A stretch of 35,869 nt of DNA. It comes from JABMRP01 sp964444795. Lineage in GTDB: Bacteria > Planctomycetota > Planctomycetia > Pirellulales > Thermoguttaceae. Numbering within the stretch: the stretch's first letter is position 1; every line of letters begins with the position of its first letter. A program made the position numbers and the translations under genes. The notes beneath the pieces were generated by a model. The model was not told the DNA's origin. It did not search any database and saw only the letters and a program-made list of their open reading frames with translations. The stretch covers positions 1 to 35,869 of the forward strand of contig CAYUIQ010000067.1 in assembly GCA_964444795.1 (NCBI GenBank), written 5' to 3'. Positions 7,224 to 15,404 of this stretch are shown here, piece by piece.

Positions 7224-8303
7224 ATCCGGCGTGTATTCGTCGCGCAGCAACTCGACTTCCTCGAAGATCGCGGTGATCTGCTCGTCGGCGACCTTCTCGT
7301 CCATGTTAATGCAGCAGACGCCCGTGAGCCAGGGGTTGGCCGATTGGCCGACGAGATTGCGGATCGTAGTGCGAATCCGCTCGGGGGTTTGGCCGATGAT
7401 CTCCACCGGGCTGTAGCGGAGGTTCAAGAACGTGTCGGGCAGATGACGCCGAAGCAGGGCCACGTCGCCGCCGCTGCCGACGTCGAGGAAATCCAAGTGC
7501 GGCAACCGGGAAAACGCCTCGGCGTAGCGGTGTGGGTCTTCGCCACAGTAGTGGATCCCGAAGGGGCGAAACCGGCGGCTCCACACAGCGTCCAACGGCA
7601 TCAGAAAACGCTCATAATCGGCCACCGAGATCATCACGTGCGAACATTCGCTATGCAGGAACACCGGCGAGGAAATATGCCGCACATTACGGTTGACGCT
7701 GATCGACGTGGTACCGGTGACCCGGGCGATGTCCGTCGTGAATCGTTCGATGATCGAGCCAAGATCGCCGAGAAACCGACCCGCCAGATCGGGCTCGTCG
7801 ATCATGTCCATCAGGAAGGACTGCCCGCGGAGGTCCAGCGCCAGATTCAACACACCGCTGAAGTTGACGTCGCCTTCGACGCGTCCGAACCGTGACCGCA
7901 GGGCGTCGATCAGGCCGGTTAATTTGCCAAACGCGGGACTCTCAAAGGGGGCCTCCGGCGAGATCTCCAGCGAGTCGAGATGGGCCGGCTTCACCTGCGG
8001 CGGCGCGGCTTCATGGTACTCCACCTCGCAACCGAGCATTTCGGACAGCAGGTAACCGGCGGCCAGATGAACGGCCCCCACGACCGGCCGGTCCACGCCC
8101 TGGTCGGCACCGAGGCCGAATTGCCCCCAACGCTCGTACAGGGCCCGTTCCATACGGCGCTCGACCTCGACCCGCCGCGCCGGATGGAAGAAATGATCGG
8201 CGTCGAAGGTGATTCCCTCGTGATGAAACCACCACTCGGGCCCCAAAACGATATCGACCGGCAGCATTTCACTTTGCAGAAGTGGGTTACGTCCGTGAAC
8301 CAT
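7221..8303 (-). CDS. UroD-fold methyltransferase (MtaA/CmuA-like zinc type)
   Basis: A 360-residue member of the uroporphyrinogen decarboxylase superfamily, a TIM-barrel fold. It is unlikely to be HemE. It carries H251-Y-C253 and C330, an H-X-C-X76-C arrangement like the zinc-thiolate site of corrinoid-dependent methyltransferases such as MtaA/MtbA, where zinc activates a thiol methyl acceptor. Other features are NRNVRHISSPVFLHSECSH before the motif and LDFLDVGSGGDVALL after it. The ATG at 8303 is chosen because CGAGGA lies about 6 bases upstream; a longer frame to 8408 would run into the repeat element. It is preceded by the MITE-like element and a UxaB-like gene. Planctomycetes carry many such paralogues with unknown substrates. 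A methyl-transfer or demethylation role is inferred, and no corrinoid protein gene is in the window. Confidence 0.8.
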   Translation of the reverse strand: MVHGRNPLLQSEMLPVDIVLGPEWWFHHEGITFDADHFFHPARRVEVERRMERALYERWGQFGLGADQGVDRPVVGAVHLAAGYLLSEMLGCEVEYHEAAPPQVKPAHLDSLEISPEAPFESPAFGKLTGLIDALRSRFGRVEGDVNFSGVLNLALDLRGQSFLMDMIDEPDLAGRFLGDLGSIIERFTTDIARVTGTTSISVNRNVRHISSPVFLHSECSHVMISVADYERFLMPLDAVWSRRFRPFGIHYCGEDPHRYAEAFSRLPHLDFLDVGSGGDVALLRRHLPDTFLNLRYSPVEIIGQTPERIRTTIRNLVGQSANPWLTGVCCINMDEKVADEQITAIFEEVELLRDEYTPD

Positions 8304-8353
8304 TTCAGTTCCTCGTATAGTAGCCATCTGTCGCAGGCACAGTGATGGGTTGC

Positions 8354-8590
8354 GTGCCACTGGCGTCTTGCCAGTGCCTCCTGGATTCGTAGCTTGCATC
8401 TTGCTCAACCAAGGTAATCCCCCAGCGGCGATTGATCCCGCGACCGGAAATCCGACATGGACGTGGGCCTGCCTCTCGGAGAGCCGCAGGATACCAAATC
8501 GCTTCGGGGGCGATCAACTCGAGCGGTGTTTCGTGGTCGCTCTGAAGTGCAAGCTACGGCCAAGGAAGCACTGGCAAGATGCCAGTGGCA
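8354..8590. mobile_element. MITE-like element with ~45-bp terminal inverted repeats
   Basis: The left end 8354-8398 and right end 8548-8590 are imperfect reverse complements. Both outer parts read GTGCCACTGGC(A/G)TCTTGCC then AGTGC(C/T)TCC, and both inner parts read CGTAGCTTGCA. About 150 bp without a recognisable gene lies between them. Each outer end is itself a hairpin (CCACTGGC with GCCAGTG). No clear target-site duplication is visible. It fills the 301-bp gap between the UxaB-like and UroD-fold genes and may reduce or uncouple their co-transcription. The (A/T)CTTGCCAGTG motif is, from memory, frequent in Pirellulales intergenic DNA. Confidence 0.55.
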
Positions 8591-8604
8591 CCCAATTCGT
8601 CATT

Positions 8605-9732
8605 TCAGGTCTTAACGAGTTCACTCAATCGCTCCGGCGTACGGCCGAACTGCTGGCGAAACTCATCGTACGTCGGCACCAGCCGGGTTTGTAGCTTCAC
8701 GTCGTGGTGCAACGCGATGTCGGCCAGGCGGTGTTCGAGAAACGGGTTGGCAAATCGCTGGAGCGTGGCCCGGGCAAATGCTTCCGCACCGTCGGCGCGG
8801 CTTTCCAGCACCGGCACGATCTCCTCGAACAGCAGTCCCTCCAGCCATACGCGAATGCTCGGATCCTCGATCGCCTCGCGCACTGTCTGAAACCCGGCCG
8901 GCATGGCCCGGGCGACCAGGGCGGTGTGGGCACCATTGAGGATTCGCACCTTGCGCAAATGATACGGCCCGAGGTTTTCGACGATTTGCACCGCCGGATG
9001 TTCGACCAGCCCCGGGACGCTCGGCTCGCCTTCGATCAGCCACAAAGCAAACGGCTCGGCCACGGCAAACAACGGATCGCCGGCCATCGGGTCGTCGCGT
9101 GACAGATCGTTAGGCGACGCCGCCGAGACGATGCGGTCGACCAGCGTGTTGTGCCAGCAGCACTGGTCGCGGATCCAATCGATCGTCTCCGGCGAAAACC
9201 GCCACGCCCGGGCTTGCTGGAGCACGAGGTTCAACAGCCGCTCGGCGTTGGCTTCGAGAAGCTCGCAAGGCAGGATGGCCAAAGGGGGTCGTCCCGCTTC
9301 GCATCGGGCTCGCAGCACGGCGGCCAATTTAGCGGGAAACGATCGCGGCGGTCCCTTGGAGGGTTCGTCTTCCTCTTCCAGAGCGTATCCCGCTTCGGTT
9401 GTGTTGGAAACGACGGCCCATAGCGTTTCGGATCGGGCCACGTCGTGTACTCGCGGCCAATTCGTCCGGGCCGCCAGCGCGCGGCCGATGCTCTCGACTT
9501 CGACGGTCCGGTCGACGCGCTGCCCGTCGTGCAATCCGCGAATCGCTACCGTGTAGCGGCCGCCATGGGCGTTGACGGCCTCGGCCCGGGCGGTACCCGT
9601 CGATTGCACCGCGACGACCCGGCCGCAGGGTTGCCCGGTGAGATTCGCTTCGTGGAAAAAGAGATCAGCAAAACAGCGGAGAAACTTGCCGGTGCCGAAC
9701 TGGAGAACGGTTTCGGACAGATCGCGCGACAT
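8605..9732 (-). CDS. Tagaturonate reductase-like polyol/sugar-acid dehydrogenase (UxaB family)
   Basis: A 375-residue long-chain NAD-dependent dehydrogenase of the mannitol dehydrogenase/altronate oxidoreductase group. UxaB interconverts tagaturonate and altronate in galacturonate breakdown. Seen here are a Rossmann start VLQFGTGKFLRCF (residues 9-21), AILPCELLEAN, and the catalytic block K261-VRIL-N266-GAH269, whose Lys, Asn and His are conserved in this family. It is about 100 residues shorter than E. coli UxaB. The protein starts 18 bp after the flavoprotein gene and is probably co-transcribed with it. With the PL10 lyase nearby it suggests pectin use, but it could act on a related aldonate or polyol. 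The Shine-Dalgarno site is weak. Confidence 0.82.
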   Translation of the reverse strand: MSRDLSETVLQFGTGKFLRCFADLFFHEANLTGQPCGRVVAVQSTGTARAEAVNAHGGRYTVAIRGLHDGQRVDRTVEVESIGRALAARTNWPRVHDVARSETLWAVVSNTTEAGYALEEEDEPSKGPPRSFPAKLAAVLRARCEAGRPPLAILPCELLEANAERLLNLVLQQARAWRFSPETIDWIRDQCCWHNTLVDRIVSAASPNDLSRDDPMAGDPLFAVAEPFALWLIEGEPSVPGLVEHPAVQIVENLGPYHLRKVRILNGAHTALVARAMPAGFQTVREAIEDPSIRVWLEGLLFEEIVPVLESRADGAEAFARATLQRFANPFLEHRLADIALHHDVKLQTRLVPTYDEFRQQFGRTPERLSELVKT

Positions 9733-9750
9733 GGAGTACCCGTAGGGGAA

Positions 9751-10326
9751 TTATTTGGCCAACTGCTTCATCGTCCAGACCATGTTGGCGGCCACGTTGC
9801 GCACCGTGTCCATGCCCTCGGAATCGTCCCGCACTTCGCCTTGCTTCGCGCCGAAGGCGACGTTCCAGTAAGTCGAACCGGGAACGATCATCTCGGCGAT
9901 GAGGAACCAGTAGTTCAATTGGGCGAAGGTGAAGTTTTGCCCCGCTCGCCGGGCAACGACCACCGCCGCACCGACCTTGCGCCGCAGCAGGCCTTTATGT
10001 TTTCGGGCGACGTATCCGACGCGATCCAACAGGGCCATGATCTGGGGCGTGGCGGAGCCGAAATAGACGGGTGATCCGAGGAGGATGCCGTCGGCGGCGA
10101 TGAACCGGTCCATCATCCCCTCGAAGGCCGGGTCCTGCTGGACGCAGCGGATTTCGTCCGATTTCATACAGCCGGCGCAGGCCATGCAGGGTTTGATCGG
10201 GCGATCGGCCAGGGAGAGGAAATCGGTCTCGATTCCCTCGCCGCCGATCACCTCCAAGGCCGTATTGACGAGGATGTCGGTATTGCCGCCGGGCCGGGGG
10301 CTGCCCGAGACTCCGAGTACTCTCAT
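9751..10326 (-). CDS. Iron-sulfur flavoprotein-like NAD(P)H:FMN reductase
   Basis: A 191-residue flavodoxin-fold protein. GSPRPGGNTDIL (residues 8-19) is the FMN phosphate-binding loop and GSPVYFGSATPQIMALLDR contacts the flavin. Four cysteines, C47-X2-C50-X2-C53-X7-C61, form a compact motif like the [4Fe-4S] site of archaeal Isf proteins, suggesting an electron-transfer flavoprotein rather than a simple FMN reductase. Its ATG overlaps the TGA of the upstream histidine kinase gene (ATGA), so the two are probably translationally coupled. The UxaB-like gene follows after 18 bp. The redox partner is unknown. A cluster-free NADPH-dependent FMN reductase is the alternative if the cysteines do not bind a cluster. 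Confidence 0.85.
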   Translation of the reverse strand: MRVLGVSGSPRPGGNTDILVNTALEVIGGEGIETDFLSLADRPIKPCMACAGCMKSDEIRCVQQDPAFEGMMDRFIAADGILLGSPVYFGSATPQIMALLDRVGYVARKHKGLLRRKVGAAVVVARRAGQNFTFAQLNYWFLIAEMIVPGSTYWNVAFGAKQGEVRDDSEGMDTVRNVAANMVWTMKQLAK

Positions 10327-11522
10327 GGTTGCGTATTCTCCATACTTGTGATTTTCAACGGGCGGTTTGTCGGCAGGGAAAAGCAGAAGGTCGACCCGTG
10401 CCCCAGTCCTTCCGACTCGATCCAGATTCGCCCCTCATGTACTTCCACAATGCGCTGGGCCAGGGTGAGCCCCACGCCGGTGCCTTCGGACTCGCGATCG
10501 AGTTGACGGAACAGCTCGAACACGCGCTGGTGATCGCGGGGGTCGATTCCGATTCCGTTGTCGCGAACGAAACAAACGGTTTCCTCGCCGGACACGCGGC
10601 AGCCGATTTCGATTCGCGGCCGCGGCTGATCGCCCATATATTTGACCGCGTTGTCGATCAAGTTCTGAACGAGTTCGGTCAGCCGGAGGCGGTCGCCCAA
10701 AATCTCGGGCATGTCGGTGGCGACGTCGACGCACACGTCTCGCTGACGAACCTGCCCACTCACGGCCGCCAAGGCATCGCCCGCAAGTTCGTTCAAGGAG
10801 GTCCCGGTCGCTGGGTTGGTCGTGCGTCCGATGCGCGATAGTTCGAGCAGTTCCTTCAAGAGGCGATCCATCCGCTCGCCCGCGTCGCAAATGCGCTGGA
10901 CGTCCTCCGTCGCGGTCGACATGTCGCCGTCGGCCAGGCTCTTTCGCAGCAAGTTCGCGAATCCGTCGATCGTAATCAGCGGGCTTCTCAAGTCGTGGGA
11001 AACCGTGTAAGTGAACCGTTCCAACTCGGTGTTCTTGGTCTCCAACTGAGCGATCAGTCTCTCGCGTTCATCGCGGGTCGTCACCCGAAAATAGACGGCC
11101 AGTCCGCCTTCATGCGGAAAAGCGCGGACTTCATACCCGTTGACATAAGGGGTGGTGCCGAAATAGGCCTCAAAGGCGATCTCGGTCCGTTGGCGCAGCG
11201 TCTCGGTAAGACGCTGTTCGAAAAGGGTGCCTTTGGCCTCGGGAAACGCCTCGTCGAACAGGTGCCGCCCGAGCACGTCTTCTCGCCGGCGCCGGAGCAA
11301 CGTTTCCGCCGCCTTGTTGAAGTGGACGACGCGCAGGTTTTCGTCGAGGACGAGCAACCCGTCGCTCATGGTCTCCAGAACCGTTTCCAGCCGGAGTCCG
11401 GTCGCGTGGTTCGTGGCGGACCCGGCTGGAGGTGCGTCGCCGGCCTCCAACACCGCCATCTGGCACCGTAAGTCAGCCAGCTCCTCCAAAAGCGATTCAC
11501 ATGTCTGCTCGTGCTCGTCCAT
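10323..11522 (-). CDS. Cytoplasmic PAS-domain sensor histidine kinase
   Basis: A 399-residue soluble sensor kinase without membrane segments. A short N-terminal coiled-coil-like helix (about 3-28) leads to a PAS domain (about 44-150; VLETMSDGLLVLDENLRVVHFNKAAETLL). The HisKA helix carries the phospho-acceptor H176 in TVSHDLRSPL. The ATPase domain shows NLIDNAVKYMG (N box), DNGIGID (G1) and GTGVGLTLAQRIVEVHEG (G2). The layout resembles phytochrome-like or NtrY-like soluble kinases, and no response regulator gene is adjacent. The ATG at 11522 is preceded by AAGGA at a 7-base spacing and a good extended -10 element at 11562-11570. Its stop overlaps the next gene's start by ATGA, linking the sensor to a redox flavoprotein and suggesting redox or flavin sensing. 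That link is inference. Confidence 0.88.
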   Translation of the reverse strand: MDEHEQTCESLLEELADLRCQMAVLEAGDAPPAGSATNHATGLRLETVLETMSDGLLVLDENLRVVHFNKAAETLLRRRREDVLGRHLFDEAFPEAKGTLFEQRLTETLRQRTEIAFEAYFGTTPYVNGYEVRAFPHEGGLAVYFRVTTRDERERLIAQLETKNTELERFTYTVSHDLRSPLITIDGFANLLRKSLADGDMSTATEDVQRICDAGERMDRLLKELLELSRIGRTTNPATGTSLNELAGDALAAVSGQVRQRDVCVDVATDMPEILGDRLRLTELVQNLIDNAVKYMGDQPRPRIEIGCRVSGEETVCFVRDNGIGIDPRDHQRVFELFRQLDRESEGTGVGLTLAQRIVEVHEGRIWIESEGLGHGSTFCFSLPTNRPLKITSMENTQP

Positions 11523-11561
11523 CGCGAGATCCTTGATGACTCGACACTTGACTACCAGCGG

Positions 11562-11570
11562 AGTATACCA
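11562..11570 (-). promoter_or_regulatory. Extended -10 promoter of the histidine kinase operon
   Basis: On the minus strand TGG directly precedes TATACT (11570-11562), an extended -10 element. There is no good -35 hexamer at 17 bp. A start near 11555 gives a leader of about 33 nt to the ATG at 11522. It lies in the 89-bp gap after the propeller/methyltransferase gene. Confidence 0.4.
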
Positions 11571-11611
11571 CAAATCGGCCGGGGTGAGTAAGGAGGGGAT
11601 TGCCCGGTCGG

Positions 11612-14600
11612 CTATGGGGAAAACACGATCGACGCCTGAACGGCATAAGGGCAACTGCATCCGGAACTTGCCTCCGGCACGAGCACCAGTCCGTCGGCCG
11701 AAATGATGTTGATCCAACAGCCGGGCCGCGAAACCGTGCTCAACGGACGACTCGCCCGACCGCCGGAATCCAGGGGATAGATTCGCGGCTGGCTGCCACG
11801 GCCGAACAGGTATTCCGCCGAGCCCGACAATGTGCCGCAACCCCCACCGCCTCGGTCCAGAGTGAAGGGAAGTGGGCGACCGGTTTCTAGCTCAAATGCA
11901 ACGGGCCGCGAATAGACTATGCCGCCGACAATGACCGGATGCTGGTCCTGCTCTCCGTGACTGCCACCGGCCGGTTTGTCGGTGCGAATATGGTGATTGG
12001 CCCATTTCGGCCGGCCATCGGACGCATGAAACGCCCAGAGATCGTAGCGAGGATGGCGGTCTTCGTCGGAGGCCCCCACCGCCAACACCGTGTCGCCCGC
12101 ATGGTAGAGGTAAAGAACATGGCGCACTCGCGAAAGATCGAGCGGCTGCCGCCAGACGACCTTCCCGGAACTCGAATCTAGCGCCACAAGGTCGGCGGAA
12201 CCTTCGGCCAAAAGGGCCGGAAGAGGGACGCGGCCGCTCGGCTCGGCCACGGCGGGCGGGTTGCGGCTTTCGATAAAGAAGACGCGATCCGCGCCGGCGG
12301 CGATGGCCGGATTGGCGATCACGCTGCCTTGCCCATGGCGATACGTCCAGCGATGCAGGCCCGTCCGCCGGTCGAGACAGAAGAGGTATCGGCTGACCAC
12401 CGCCGGCACGTTGTCGTAGTGCGACTCGGCGGCGGCAATCGAGCGTTGATGTGCGTTGCGAGACGCACCGCGAACCTGGCCGCTTCCCAGCAGGCAGTCG
12501 CCCACCGAGGCGAGGTAGCCCCAGTCGTGCGGCGTTTCGTCGTCGATCGGTGGCAGTCGGAAAAGTTGCTCGCGGCGCCCCGTGACCGCGTTCAACACCC
12601 AACAAGTATCCTCGACCGCCACGTAGACCATCTCGCCGCCCAACGCCACCTGGCCCGAATCTCGCAACACCACCACGCGCCGCGAGTCGGGGATGGTCAC
12701 GTCCCAAAGCGGGGTGCCGTTCAGCGCGTCGACGGCCATCAGACGGTTGTCGCCGGGTACGATCAGTCGGCCGCTGGAGGCCAGCGGCGACATCGCCCGG
12801 TGGTGACGGTCGACCATCTGTCTCGGGCCCGGGCGTCCGAACCACTGCAACGACCGCGGGTCGCCCAGCGGATCGTTGCTACACGCCGAATTGCCCGGAT
12901 CGGCGTATTGATGGGTCCACTGCCCGGCATTTGGCGAGGGCTTTCCGCGGACGATGGCCCCTTTGTCCAGCACGGCGCATCCGTAGGGGTGTAACAACCG
13001 TGTCACTTCGACCGCCGGAATTTGCCGGTCGGCCGAAAGCGTCGGCCCGCGGACGATCAGGTTGGCGAAGCGGTCGGGAAAGGGCAGCTTGTCGAGCGAC
13101 CCTTGATGCACGACCACTCGCCGGCCGTAAGCGCCGGCGGCGTCGAGCGTCTTCCGCGCGGTCTCCACGAGAGTTGCGTCTTCTTCCACGCCGACCACCT
13201 GCATTTCGGTGCGTCGGGCGATTTCCAGAGCCAAACGTCCGTCGCCACAACCGAGCACCAGGCAGTAGCCGCGTCGGAGTCCCGATCGTGAAACGATCTC
13301 CTCGGCCACACTGTTTTCCGGCTCGACCGGCACAGTATCGACCGGGGCAGCGTCGACTGGCACAACGGGCATCAGCTCCATCGACGCGTCGAACGTGTAC
13401 CGGCGGCTTGTCCAAATCGAAAGATCGCTGTCGGGATCGACGGCCACGACGCGAAACGCATATTGCCGATCGGGTTCGAGGCCGTCCATGACGACGGCAT
13501 GGTCGGTTGCCGGTCCGTCTTCGGCAACCGAGTCGAGCAACGCTTCCCCGGTCGGCGATGTCGACCCGAGCAGACCGAACTGGATCGTCGATCGGCAGGG
13601 CCGTTCGCTCTTCCACGAAATCACGACGCGCCCAGCGCCCGTGTGGCGAATGTGGGGATGGATGCTTCGCTCGTCGGCCGGCGGCTGGTGATCGGCCGGG
13701 ACAACTTGAGTTGCGGCGGATTCGTCGGGTTCTTGAACCGGCGTGGCGGACGAGTCGTTGCTGCCCTGGGAAGCCTCGAAACAGTGAATCGCTCCCCGGT
13801 CGGTACTGACCAGAAGCCGCCCGTCGGCAACGGCCAACCCGCAAGCACGCCCGGCAACTGTGCCCGTCCAAAGCAACCGCCCCCCGGCCATGTCGACCGC
13901 GGCCACCTCATTTTGGCCACCCAACAGCAGCACGTCGCCGGCGGCAATCATCGCGTCGGCATGACGGCAAGGCACTCGCCATCGCCAGCAAGCATTCATT
14001 TCAGCGGCGATTTGGGCGAGTTCCTCGTTGTCGCCGGCCAACTGGCCACGTAGCGTCTCGATCACGTCGGCCTGTGTTTCCTTGGGCGCTGTTTCCTCCG
14101 TCGGTGTTTCCTTGGGCGGCGTTTCCTTGGGCGGCGTTTCCTTTGCTTTCTTTATGGCCGCTTTCAGATGGCCCTCGATTTCACGTCGGTGAGCGGTTAC
14201 GCGATTACGTTGGCGCGCGAGGTCGAGGAATCGGGGGCGATCCAAGGCGGACAGTTCACCGGCCGTTTGCAGGAAGGCCGTATCGCCCCGAACCACCATG
14301 CGACGGCCCGTGAAACGGACGATCTTCTCCCGGGTTTCCACGTCGGCAACGGTTAGGTCCTGCTCACCCTGCCCGCGGTAGACGACGACCTCTTCGTTGA
14401 TCAGCGCGAAATTGCCCCCGCGGCCAAACCCGTCGATGGCGCCGAGGAACTTGCCGCTGACTCGATCGAAGACCGCCGGGCTCGTGCGGCCGGTGGGTAC
14501 GAAGAGCCGCGTGTCGGAGAGCAGGAGGTGGCCTTGCGGCGCGCCCTGGGCCAGCGGTTGTTTCCAGCGGGGGCTTCCGTCTTCGGCGTTCAACGCGCAA

Positions 14601-15217
14601 ACGTACACACCCTGCTGAGGAAACACGCCGGCGCAGCAATAGGCCGTGTCGCGATCGACGGATACCCCGGCGCGGACGGGCCAGAGCGAAATCATCCGCC
14701 CGTTGCCCGGCAGACGGCGGTCGTCGGGACCGACGCGGTGCTTCCAGAGTAGCGTGCCGTCGGCCGCGGTCAGGCAGTAGACGGAGCCGTCGTCCGAGCC
14801 GGCGTATACCCGGCCGGCCGAAACGGTCGGCGTCACGCGGACGGGGCCTTCGGTGAAAAACGACCAACGTTGACGGCCGCTCTGCAAGTCGAGGCAGGTG
14901 ATTTTGTCGTTGACGGTGGAACCGAAATAGACCGCCCCCTCGGCAACGACCGCATGGGGCGCGCGGTCGAACGTGACCGACGGCTGAAGGTCGGCCGCCT
15001 TGTGCCAAAAGTCCTGCCTCGCCGGCTCCGGCCACGCGGGGCGCGGTGTTGGGGTGCGAACCACCCATACTTCCCGCAGAGCAGCGGCGAGTCGTTCCGC
15101 GGTGACGCCGCTTTGATGATTGTCGCCGCCGTAGGACGGCCAGTCGGCAGCGGAAAGAGTCGTGGAAAGCCCGCTCAAAACGACGGCCATGGACAGAAGG
15201 ATGGAAAGTTTGTTCAT
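11612..15217 (-). CDS. Secreted PQQ-type beta-propeller protein with inserted SAM methyltransferase domain
   Basis: A 1201-residue exported protein. A signal peptide (about 1-22, ending TTLSAA) is followed by PQQ/BamB-like propeller repeats (about 25-480; e.g. CLDLQSGRQRWSF, YCLTAADGTLLWKH, VDMAGGRLLW). A low-complexity KETPP linker is at about 356-380 and a fibronectin-III or purple-acid-phosphatase-N-like segment at about 515-610. Next comes a Rossmann methyltransferase domain (about 630-760) with VLGCGDGRLALEIA (motif I) and VVGVEED. A second set of propeller blades fills about 790-1195 (VDALNGTPLWDV, CLDRRTGLHRWTY, ALDSSSGKVVWRQP). Fusion of a normally cytoplasmic methyltransferase fold to exported propellers is odd; activity outside the cytoplasm would lack SAM. 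The ATG at 15217 is chosen for the signal peptide and upstream GGAGG (about 13 bases away); the upstream start is a TTG. Function is unknown. Confidence 0.85.
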   Translation of the reverse strand: MNKLSILLSMAVVLSGLSTTLSAADWPSYGGDNHQSGVTAERLAAALREVWVVRTPTPRPAWPEPARQDFWHKAADLQPSVTFDRAPHAVVAEGAVYFGSTVNDKITCLDLQSGRQRWSFFTEGPVRVTPTVSAGRVYAGSDDGSVYCLTAADGTLLWKHRVGPDDRRLPGNGRMISLWPVRAGVSVDRDTAYCCAGVFPQQGVYVCALNAEDGSPRWKQPLAQGAPQGHLLLSDTRLFVPTGRTSPAVFDRVSGKFLGAIDGFGRGGNFALINEEVVVYRGQGEQDLTVADVETREKIVRFTGRRMVVRGDTAFLQTAGELSALDRPRFLDLARQRNRVTAHRREIEGHLKAAIKKAKETPPKETPPKETPTEETAPKETQADVIETLRGQLAGDNEELAQIAAEMNACWRWRVPCRHADAMIAAGDVLLLGGQNEVAAVDMAGGRLLWTGTVAGRACGLAVADGRLLVSTDRGAIHCFEASQGSNDSSATPVQEPDESAATQVVPADHQPPADERSIHPHIRHTGAGRVVISWKSERPCRSTIQFGLLGSTSPTGEALLDSVAEDGPATDHAVVMDGLEPDRQYAFRVVAVDPDSDLSIWTSRRYTFDASMELMPVVPVDAAPVDTVPVEPENSVAEEIVSRSGLRRGYCLVLGCGDGRLALEIARRTEMQVVGVEEDATLVETARKTLDAAGAYGRRVVVHQGSLDKLPFPDRFANLIVRGPTLSADRQIPAVEVTRLLHPYGCAVLDKGAIVRGKPSPNAGQWTHQYADPGNSACSNDPLGDPRSLQWFGRPGPRQMVDRHHRAMSPLASSGRLIVPGDNRLMAVDALNGTPLWDVTIPDSRRVVVLRDSGQVALGGEMVYVAVEDTCWVLNAVTGRREQLFRLPPIDDETPHDWGYLASVGDCLLGSGQVRGASRNAHQRSIAAAESHYDNVPAVVSRYLFCLDRRTGLHRWTYRHGQGSVIANPAIAAGADRVFFIESRNPPAVAEPSGRVPLPALLAEGSADLVALDSSSGKVVWRQPLDLSRVRHVLYLYHAGDTVLAVGASDEDRHPRYDLWAFHASDGRPKWANHHIRTDKPAGGSHGEQDQHPVIVGGIVYSRPVAFELETGRPLPFTLDRGGGGCGTLSGSAEYLFGRGSQPRIYPLDSGGRASRPLSTVSRPGCWINIISADGLVLVPEASSGCSCPYAVQASIVFSP
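14076..14150 (-). repeat. 15-bp tandem repeat encoding KETPP units
   Basis: GTTTCC recurs on the plus strand at exactly 15-bp steps (14076, 14091, 14106, 14121, 14136). This encodes about five copies of (K/E)ET(P/A)(P/T) in the propeller protein. It is a flexible linker and a likely site of length variation. Confidence 0.8.
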
Positions 15218-15309
15218 GCCGGTTATCGATCCTCCAAAGAAATGACGCAATGTGCCGCGGCCTTCTCACGCCTGAGTACTTGAAAGGGAATTACTTCCCT
15301 ATTTGGCTG

Positions 15310-15404
15310 TGAGCAGTGAGCTTTGAGCTTTGAGCTATGAGCAGAGGGAAAGCCCATGACTCAAGGCTCACTGCTCAAAGCTCACTGCTCAAAGCTCACT
15401 GCTC
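15310..15404. repeat. AGCAGTGAGCTTTG direct/inverted repeat cluster
   Basis: The left part (15310-15344) has GAGCAGTGAGCTTTGAGC and a further TTTGAGC(T)ATGAGCAG unit. The right part (15367-15404) has three CTCACTGCTCAAAG-type units in the opposite sense. Together they form a long imperfect hairpin between the HzsA-like and propeller genes. The right part includes the last codons and TGA stop of the HzsA-like gene (15396-15398), so the repeat provides the final Glu-Gln. Confidence 0.65.

Noticed and set aside
7221..8303. HemE (uroporphyrinogen decarboxylase in haem synthesis)
   Set aside because: The H-X-C-X76-C motif points to the zinc methyltransferase branch, and no other haem genes are nearby.
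8305..8517. A 70-codon minus-strand frame inside the MITE-like element
   Set aside because: It has no domain, no ribosome-binding site, and is made largely of the repeat arms.
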